Source: Rhodobacteraceae bacterium CG17_big_fil_post_rev_8_21_14_2_50_63_15 | GTDB taxonomy: Bacteria; Pseudomonadota; Alphaproteobacteria; Rhodobacterales; Rhodobacteraceae | DNA: 64,000 nt | NCBI GenBank assembly: GCA_002783205.1 | Contig: PFEY01000094.1 | Span: 962 to 64,961, forward strand | Direction: 5' to 3' | In this document: positions 57,748-64,000 of the stretch, one piece after another | Layout of the letters: each line of letters begins with the position of its first letter | Position numbering within the stretch: position 1 is the stretch's first letter | Notes under the pieces: model-generated | The model's input: only the letters and a program-made list of their open reading frames with translations | The model's database searches: none | Told to the model about the DNA's origin: nothing | Made by a program: the position numbers and the translations under genes

Positions 57748-58548
57748 TCAGTACATCACACCGGGGATGCGCAATTCGGGGGCCTCGCCGCCGACATACT
57801 TGCCCCAGAGTTCCTGATAGCGGCCAGAGCGCACCTGATGGGTGACAAAGAGGTTGAGGTAGTTCAACCAGGACACATCCTCGCGCTTGGCGACAACCGA
57901 GGTGTAATCGGTCGTCCAGGGCATCCGCGGTCCCGCCACCACGTTGTCATACTGATCCGTAATCGGCTTGACGGCGGTATTGGTGGTGATACCGATATCG
58001 GCCTTGCCCTGTGCCACGGCCAGAAACACCTCGTTCTCGGACTGATAGCCCTGATAGAGGTTCTCCTCGCCCCATTCCTTGGCGATCTTGAGCCATTCCT
58101 GTTCCGGCACGGTGCCCAGACCCGCCGCGACGCGCTTGCCGCGGATATCCTCGAAATTCACGATGCCGCTGTCCTTGCCTATCACGCCTTGCGCATAATA
58201 GATCGCATAGGGAATGGAAAAGCCCACGGTCTTGGCCCGCGCCAGACTGTCAGAGGTGGCACCGAACACGACATCCGCGCGCCCCGTGACAATGACCGGC
58301 AGTCGTTCGGCCCAGGTCAGGGGAAGGATCTCGAGTTCGACCTCGAGCGCGGCGGCCATGTCCTTGCAGTAATCCACGTCAAAGCCGGCAGGCTCGTTGT
58401 TCGCGTCCCGATATCCGATCGGCGGAAAATCCAGAACCACTCCACACCGCAGGGTGCCGCGGTCGATCACATCATCCAGCGTGTCCGCCGAGACCGGCAT
58501 CGCCATCGTCAACAACAGCGCCCCGGTCGCAATACTCCGTTTCAACAT
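57748..58548 (-). CDS. Amino acid ABC transporter substrate-binding protein
   Basis: Signal peptide MLKRSIATGALLLTMAMPVSA; GTLRCGVVLDFPPIGYRDANNEPAGFDVDYCKDMAAAL. Confidence 0.94.
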   Translation of the reverse strand: MLKRSIATGALLLTMAMPVSADTLDDVIDRGTLRCGVVLDFPPIGYRDANNEPAGFDVDYCKDMAAALEVELEILPLTWAERLPVIVTGRADVVFGATSDSLARAKTVGFSIPYAIYYAQGVIGKDSGIVNFEDIRGKRVAAGLGTVPEQEWLKIAKEWGEENLYQGYQSENEVFLAVAQGKADIGITTNTAVKPITDQYDNVVAGPRMPWTTDYTSVVAKREDVSWLNYLNLFVTHQVRSGRYQELWGKYVGGEAPELRIPGVMY

Positions 58549-58598
58549 CTTTCTCTCCTGTTGTGAGATTCTTTTTTATCGTAGACCCACAGAGTAGA

Positions 58599-58614
58599 AT
58601 ATTGGATACAATAT
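58599..58614. promoter_or_regulatory. GntR/FCD-type operator palindrome ATATTG-GATA-CAATAT
   Basis: 16-bp inverted repeat between the divergent transporter operon and the GntR gene. Confidence 0.6.
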
Positions 58615-58684
58615 GCAATATGGAAATCTCCCTCTTTCCCTCCAACTTGCCATGTTTTACCAAAGCGCGACTCAGGAACCCGAA

Positions 58685-59344
58685 ATGAATCTGAAATCCA
58701 TAGATATTTCCGAGATGGCCTCGGCATCGACCATCGTGTTCGACATGCTGCGCAAGGCGATAATCGAGGGCGATCTGACCGAGGGTGAGCCGCTGCGCCA
58801 GGAAGAGATCGCGCGCATCTTCAACACCAGTCGGATCCCGGTGCGCGAGGCAATCTCGCGGTTGCAGGAACAGGGCCTTGTCAAGACGCAACGCTACAAG
58901 GGGGCTGTCGTCGCCAGCCTCTCGGCGACCGAAGCCGCAGAAATCTTTGACTTTCGCGCTCTCATCGAACCCGAAATCGTGCGCGACGCCACATCGCGCA
59001 TGACAGACGACAGCCTTCTGGCCGCTGAAAGGGCCTGCATTGCCTTCTCGGCCTGCACCACTCCGATGGACTGGGGCAATCTCAATCGCGCGTTCCACGC
59101 CGCTCTCTACAGCCCGAGCGCGCTGAAATACTTCATCGAGGTCTCGCACAAGGCGATGGACCGGGTCGAGCGGTATGTCCGGGCGCAATTGGTGATGAGC
59201 AACGGAATGGGGCGTGCAAATGAAGAGCATTTCGCGATTCTGAACGCTTGCAAAGCTGGAAATGCAGATGCTGCGGCGGCGCTGACCAAAAGCCACATCT
59301 GCGGCGCCAAGGACTCGCTCTTGCGGTATTTTCCGAAGGTGTGA
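58685..59344 (+). CDS. GntR family (FCD) transcriptional regulator
   Basis: LRKAIIEGDLTEGEPLRQEEIARIFNTSRIPVREAISRLQEQGLV; FCD domain; start chosen at MNLKSIDISEM. Confidence 0.92.
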   Translation: MNLKSIDISEMASASTIVFDMLRKAIIEGDLTEGEPLRQEEIARIFNTSRIPVREAISRLQEQGLVKTQRYKGAVVASLSATEAAEIFDFRALIEPEIVRDATSRMTDDSLLAAERACIAFSACTTPMDWGNLNRAFHAALYSPSALKYFIEVSHKAMDRVERYVRAQLVMSNGMGRANEEHFAILNACKAGNADAAAALTKSHICGAKDSLLRYFPKV

Positions 59345-59525
59345 GCGCCCGCAGAGAGCATCGGACGCTTCAATCGGACTGCACAGCGACGGCGGTGCGG
59401 TGCCCGGCGATCTGCCTCGGGTGACAGCAACCCGGTTCTGCCAGCCGCAGGCTCTGGCAATTCGCCCTCGCACCTCTGGACCAACTCTCTTATAACCTCT
59501 GCGAACCATGGGGGGAGTCGTTGTC

Positions 59526-60314
59526 ATGTCCGGAGAATTGTCACCCATCGACAAAGCCAAGTTCGTCGCGGCAAAGCGCTCGGTCGATTTCGTCGAGGAC
59601 GGGATGCGCGTGGGCCTCGGGACCGGTTCGACGGCCGCCTGGATGGTGCGCTGCCTGGGCGAGTTGGTGCGCGAGGACGGGCTGCGGATCAAGGGCGTGC
59701 CCACTTCCACCCGCACGGCGGATCTCGCGCGCGAGGTCGGAATAGAGGTGATCAGCCTTGATGAGGCAAAATGGCTCGACCTGACGATTGATGGCGCCGA
59801 TGAGTTCGACAGGAATCTCAATCTGATCAAGGGCGGCGGCGGGGCGCTCTTGCAGGAAAAGATCGTGGCCACGGCCTCGGACCAGATGATCGTCATCGCA
59901 GACGCTGCCAAGGAGGTCGAGACGCTGGGAGCCTTTCCGCTTCCTGTCGAGGTCATTCCTTTTGGCTGGCAGACCACGAAGTCGCTGATCGAAGAGTTGC
60001 TGATCAACATGGATGTTATGGGCCGTGATGCCTCCCTCAGGATGAATGGCGGGCGGGCCTTTATGACCGATGAGGGCAATTACATCCTTGATCTGCATCT
60101 CAACCGGATCGGCAATGCGCATCGTCTTTCCATGGCTCTCAATCAAGTACCAGGCCTCGTGGAGAACGGGCTGTTCCTCGATGTGTGCGATGTGGTGATC
60201 GTGGGACATGGTGATGGTCGCGTCGAGACGCGCAACATCAACGAAGGCACTGTCGAACAGGACCGCCTCGATTTCGTCGAGGCTGACAACCTCTTTACCG
60301 ATCTGAACGACTGA
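59526..60314 (+). CDS. rpiA: Ribose-5-phosphate isomerase A
   Basis: VGLGTGSTAAWMV; LTIDGADEFDRNLNLIKGGGGALLQEKI. Confidence 0.96.
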   Translation: MSGELSPIDKAKFVAAKRSVDFVEDGMRVGLGTGSTAAWMVRCLGELVREDGLRIKGVPTSTRTADLAREVGIEVISLDEAKWLDLTIDGADEFDRNLNLIKGGGGALLQEKIVATASDQMIVIADAAKEVETLGAFPLPVEVIPFGWQTTKSLIEELLINMDVMGRDASLRMNGGRAFMTDEGNYILDLHLNRIGNAHRLSMALNQVPGLVENGLFLDVCDVVIVGHGDGRVETRNINEGTVEQDRLDFVEADNLFTDLND

Positions 60315-60327
60315 GGCTGGGGCAGGC

Positions 60328-61683
60328 ATGACATTCGACTATGATCTTTTCGTGATTGGCGGCGGCTCTGGCGGGGTGCGCGCGGCGCGTGTGGCGGCGC
60401 AGGGCGGCGCGCGCGTGGCACTGGCCGAAGAGGACCGCTATGGCGGCACCTGCGTGATCCGGGGCTGTGTGCCTAAGAAACTGATGGTCTTTGCATCCGA
60501 ATATCCAACTGCAATGGCCGAGGCACAGGCCTATGGCTGGGCGGTTCAAACGGGTGCATTTGACTGGGATAGGTTCCGGAAGAAACTGCATATGGAACTC
60601 GACCGGCTGGAAGGCGTCTATCGCGGTGTTCTCCAGACCAACGGGGTCGAGACCTTTGACGCCCGAGCGCGGCTTGTGGATCCGCATACCGTTGAACTGC
60701 CCGATGGCACCAGAAAATGCGCCAAGCATATCCTGATCGCGACGGGCGGGCGGCCGGAGAAACCTGGCCTGCCAGGGGCGGAACACGGGATAACCTCGAA
60801 TGATATCTTTCATCTCGACTCGCTGCCCAAATCCATCCTGATCATCGGCGGCGGCTATATCGCCTGCGAATTCGCTTGTATTCTCAACGGTCTGGGCGTT
60901 CAGGTGACACAGTATTACCGCGGCGCGCAGATCCTGCGCGGCTTTGACGACGAGGCGCGTGGGCTGGTCTCTGACGAAATGATCCAATCGGGCGTCACCC
61001 TGCATCTGGGCACCAACATCCTGTCGATCGAGCCCGCCCCCGGTGGCTATCGCGTCAAGGCCACCAATGGCAGAGAGGCGGTTTTCGAAAAGGTGATGTT
61101 CGCCACCGGTCGCGCCCCCAATACAGAAGATCTCGGGCTGCAAGCGGCAGGCGTGGCCGTGGGTCGCAAGGGTGAGATCGTGGTCGACCGCTACAGCCAG
61201 ACCGGTGTGCCGTCGATCTACGCGATCGGCGACGTGACCGACCGGGTCAACCTTACGCCGGTAGCGATCCGTGACGGCATGGCCTTTGTCGAAACTGTGT
61301 TCAAGGGCAACCCGACTCCGGTCGATCATGTCCTGATCCCGACCGCAATCTTCACCCAGCCCGAGATGGGCACCGTGGGTCTGAGCGAGGAAGAGGCCCG
61401 TGACCGCGAGCCGATCGAAGTCTATGCCACGTCTTTTCGCCCGATGAAGAGCGCCTTTGCAGGCTGTCCGGACCGGGTGCTGATGAAACTGATCGTCAGC
61501 CAGACAACGCGAAAGGTTCTGGGCTGTCATATCGTTGCCCCCGGTGCGGGCGAATTGATCCAACTGGCGGGAATTGCGATCAAGATGGGCGCTGACAAAG
61601 AGGATTTCGACCGCACCGTGGCGGTGCATCCCACGATGTCCGAAGAACTTGTAACGATGAAAACCCCGGTGCGCGCGGGTTGA
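60328..61683 (+). CDS. gor: Glutathione-disulfide reductase
   Basis: YDLFVIGGGSGGVRAARVAA; GGTCVIRGCVPKKLM; C-terminal GVAVHPTMSEELVTM-like. Confidence 0.96.
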   Translation: MTFDYDLFVIGGGSGGVRAARVAAQGGARVALAEEDRYGGTCVIRGCVPKKLMVFASEYPTAMAEAQAYGWAVQTGAFDWDRFRKKLHMELDRLEGVYRGVLQTNGVETFDARARLVDPHTVELPDGTRKCAKHILIATGGRPEKPGLPGAEHGITSNDIFHLDSLPKSILIIGGGYIACEFACILNGLGVQVTQYYRGAQILRGFDDEARGLVSDEMIQSGVTLHLGTNILSIEPAPGGYRVKATNGREAVFEKVMFATGRAPNTEDLGLQAAGVAVGRKGEIVVDRYSQTGVPSIYAIGDVTDRVNLTPVAIRDGMAFVETVFKGNPTPVDHVLIPTAIFTQPEMGTVGLSEEEARDREPIEVYATSFRPMKSAFAGCPDRVLMKLIVSQTTRKVLGCHIVAPGAGELIQLAGIAIKMGADKEDFDRTVAVHPTMSEELVTMKTPVRAG

Positions 61684-61690
61684 TTTTTTG

Positions 61691-61705
61691 CCTGTGCTGC
61701 ACAGG
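61691..61705. promoter_or_regulatory. Palindrome cctgtgc-t-gcacagg upstream of hflK
   Basis: Perfect 7-bp inverted repeat with 1-nt centre in gor-hflK intergenic region. Confidence 0.35.
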
Positions 61706-61754
61706 TTAGTGAACAACAGCGTCAGAGTCGGGATAGAAGGGAAAGACAAAGCTT

Positions 61755-62903
61755 ATGGCAGGAAATTCTGGTGGCCCATGGGGCGGCGGCGGCAACTCTG
61801 GCGGCGGCGATGACCGCGACCGAAACACCGGTGGCGGAAGACGCCCGCCGGAAGGTGGCCCGCAACTGCCCGAGATCGACGAACTGGTGCGCAGAGGCCA
61901 AGACCGACTGCGCGTCCTGATGGGCGGGCGTGGCGGCGGCAACAGGGGCGGTGGTAACGCTGGCAGCGAAGGCCCACAATTAGGCAAGGGCACGATCGGG
62001 CTGGCCGTGCTTGGAGCGGTGGCGCTCTGGGCATTTGCCAGCGTCTACACGGTCAAACCGGAAGAACAGTCTGTCGAACTGTTCCTCGGCAAGTATTACA
62101 AGACCGGCAATCCCGGTTTGAACTTTGCGCCCTGGCCAGTGGTCACAGCCGAAGTGATGAATGTGACGTCGGAACGCACCGAGACGATCGGCAACCGGCA
62201 AGGCTCCAGCAATGACGGTCTGATGCTGACGACGGACGCCAATATCGTGGACATCAATTTTCAGGTGGTCTGGAACATTTCCGACCCGTCAAAGGCGCTG
62301 TTCAATATCCGTGATCCGCAACTAACCGTGCAGGCGGTCTCGGAATCGGTGATGCGCGAGATCATTGCCGCCTCGAACCTGTCGCCGATCCTCAACCGGG
62401 ACCGGGGCATCATTGCAGATACGGCCATGCAGAACATCCAGGAAACGATGGATGATTATGACAGCGGCATCCGTATCGTCCGGGTCAACCTCGACAAGGC
62501 CGATCCGCCACGCGACGTGATCGACAGCTTCCGCGAGGTGCAGGCCGCCGAGCAGGAACGCGACCGGCTGCAACGGCAGGCCGATGCCTATGCCAACCGC
62601 GTTCTTGCCGAAGCCCGCGGTCAGGCCGCGCAGATCCTCGAAGACTCCGAGGGATTTCGGGCGCGCGTGGTCAATGAGGCTTCGGGCGATGCAAGTCGCT
62701 TCACGTCTGTTCTCACAGAATATTCCAAGGCCCCTGAAGTGACGCGAAAGCGTCTTTATCTTGAAACCATGGAGCGGGTTCTGGGCGGCATCGACAAGAC
62801 CATTCTCGACGGCTCGGTCGTCGGCGGTGAGGGCGGCAGTAATGTCGTGCCTTATCTGCCGCTGAATGAGCTGCGTCGCAACACCACCGGAGAGGGGAAC
62901 TGA
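61755..62903 (+). CDS. hflK: FtsH protease modulator HflK
   Basis: Gly-rich N-terminus, TM, SPFH/band-7 domain; followed by hflC. Confidence 0.95.
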   Translation: MAGNSGGPWGGGGNSGGGDDRDRNTGGGRRPPEGGPQLPEIDELVRRGQDRLRVLMGGRGGGNRGGGNAGSEGPQLGKGTIGLAVLGAVALWAFASVYTVKPEEQSVELFLGKYYKTGNPGLNFAPWPVVTAEVMNVTSERTETIGNRQGSSNDGLMLTTDANIVDINFQVVWNISDPSKALFNIRDPQLTVQAVSESVMREIIAASNLSPILNRDRGIIADTAMQNIQETMDDYDSGIRIVRVNLDKADPPRDVIDSFREVQAAEQERDRLQRQADAYANRVLAEARGQAAQILEDSEGFRARVVNEASGDASRFTSVLTEYSKAPEVTRKRLYLETMERVLGGIDKTILDGSVVGGEGGSNVVPYLPLNELRRNTTGEGN

Positions 62904-62907
62904 GATC

Positions 62908-63786
62908 ATGGGCAAGGCAAAGATTTTCATCCCTTTTGTGGTCGTGATCCTGTTTCTGGGTTTGTCCTCGGTTTTCGTGGTCGATGAACGCGAGAAGGCT
63001 TTGGTGTTGCAATTCGGCCAGATCAAGGCGGTCAAGGAAGACCCGGGCCTGTCGTTCAAGATACCCTTCATTCAGGAGGTCGTGCGCTATGACGCCCGCA
63101 TCCTGTCGCTTGACACCGACACGATCGAAGTGACGCCCTCGGACGATCGCCGGCTGGTGGTCGATGCCTTTGCCCGCTACCGGATCCGGGACGTGGTTCA
63201 GTTCCGTCAGGCCGTGGGTATCGGAGGCCTCCGGGTCGCCGAGGACCGGCTTTCCTCGATCCTCAACGCCCAGATCCGCGAGGTGTTGGGGGCTGATCAG
63301 GTCACGTCGGATACGATCCTGTCGCAAGATCGCCGCGAGCTGATGCGACGCATTCAGAGGCAGTCACAGCGCAGCGCCGAAGGCCTTGGCCTTGATGTGG
63401 TGGACGTGCGTCTGAAACAGACCAACCTGCCCGACCAGAACCTCGAGGCCACCTTTGCCCGGATGCGGGCCGAACGCGAGCGCGAAGCGGCCGACGAGAT
63501 CGCCCGCGGCAACGAGGCCGCGCAGCGTGTCCGGGCGCTCGCCGACCGCACGGTGACCGAGACGCTGTCGGATGCCGAACGGCAGGCGCAGGTGGTCCGG
63601 GGCGAGGCCGATGCCGAACGCAACGCGATCTTTGCCGAGGCCTTTGGCGCCGATCCCGAATTCTTCGCCTTCTACCGCTCGCTTCAGGCGTATGAAAATG
63701 CATTGCAGTCCGGAAATTCCTCGATCGTGATGACGCAGGACAGCGAATTCTTCGACTACATGCGCTCGGGCAATGCTCCGGAATGA
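62908..63786 (+). CDS. hflC: Protease modulator HflC
   Basis: VVDEREKALVLQFGQIKAVKEDPGLSFKIPFIQEV; start MGKAKIFIP. Confidence 0.95.
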   Translation: MGKAKIFIPFVVVILFLGLSSVFVVDEREKALVLQFGQIKAVKEDPGLSFKIPFIQEVVRYDARILSLDTDTIEVTPSDDRRLVVDAFARYRIRDVVQFRQAVGIGGLRVAEDRLSSILNAQIREVLGADQVTSDTILSQDRRELMRRIQRQSQRSAEGLGLDVVDVRLKQTNLPDQNLEATFARMRAEREREAADEIARGNEAAQRVRALADRTVTETLSDAERQAQVVRGEADAERNAIFAEAFGADPEFFAFYRSLQAYENALQSGNSSIVMTQDSEFFDYMRSGNAPE

Positions 63787-63980
63787 TTGAAACTGCGCTT
63801 CTGGCCCTAGGGCTGGTGCTGATCGTCGAGGGGCTGGTCTATGCACTGGCCCCTTCGCTTGTCGATCAGATGCTCGTGGCGCTTGCGGCACTCCCGCCCG
63901 AGGCCCGCCGCCTGATGGGTCTTCTTGCACTGGTGCTCGGGCTGGCAATGGTCTGGGGGGCCAAGAGCCTTGGGGCCTGA
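63783..63980 (+). CDS. DUF2065 small membrane protein
   Basis: MIETALLALGLVLIVEGLVYALAPSLVDQML, position after hflC. Confidence 0.88.
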   Translation: MIETALLALGLVLIVEGLVYALAPSLVDQMLVALAALPPEARRLMGLLALVLGLAMVWGAKSLGA

Positions 63981-64000
63981 TCGCCAAGGCTCTTGCCTTC

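Noticed and set aside
58472-60079. 535-aa - strand ORF
   Set aside because: Antisense to GntR regulator and rpiA; no domain signature
1-64000. CRISPR arrays, insertion sequences, prophage, tRNA/rRNA genes
   Set aside because: No regularly spaced direct repeats, transposase/integrase ORFs or recognisable tRNA/rRNA sequences seen on reading both strands

Overview
GC-rich alphaproteobacterial chromosome segment, Rhodobacteraceae/Roseobacter-like by gene content and synteny. It is densely packed with about 66 protein-coding genes. No rRNA, tRNA, CRISPR array, transposase or prophage was recognised. Main blocks: serC/serB; asd; rsfS-rlmH; a four-gene MoxR/DUF58/BatA-DUF4159/vWA-like cluster; glcDEF; two tandem trypsin-like proteases; an hsp20 gene; an imuB-like gene without imuA or dnaE2 nearby; frmA-yghU; a NYN/OST-HTH protein; aroA; a RecD-like helicase and mipZ; a large hydroxyproline-type catabolic and ABC-transport locus under a divergent FCD-GntR regulator (about 50.2-59.3 kb); rpiA-gor-hflK-hflC-DUF2065. 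The most interesting signals are non-coding. (i) A ROSE-type RNA-thermometer architecture lies upstream of hsp20, with a UCGCU motif paired to the SD and a sigma32-like promoter. (ii) An exact GTTC-N7-GTTC SOS box sits 10 nt upstream of the orphan imuB. (iii) Long inverted-repeat and family-type intergenic elements occur next to imuB and between glcD and glcE. (iv) Two proline-racemase-superfamily paralogs with different catalytic residue pairs occur in the hydroxyproline locus. All calls come from reading the sequence and ORF track; no database search was run.
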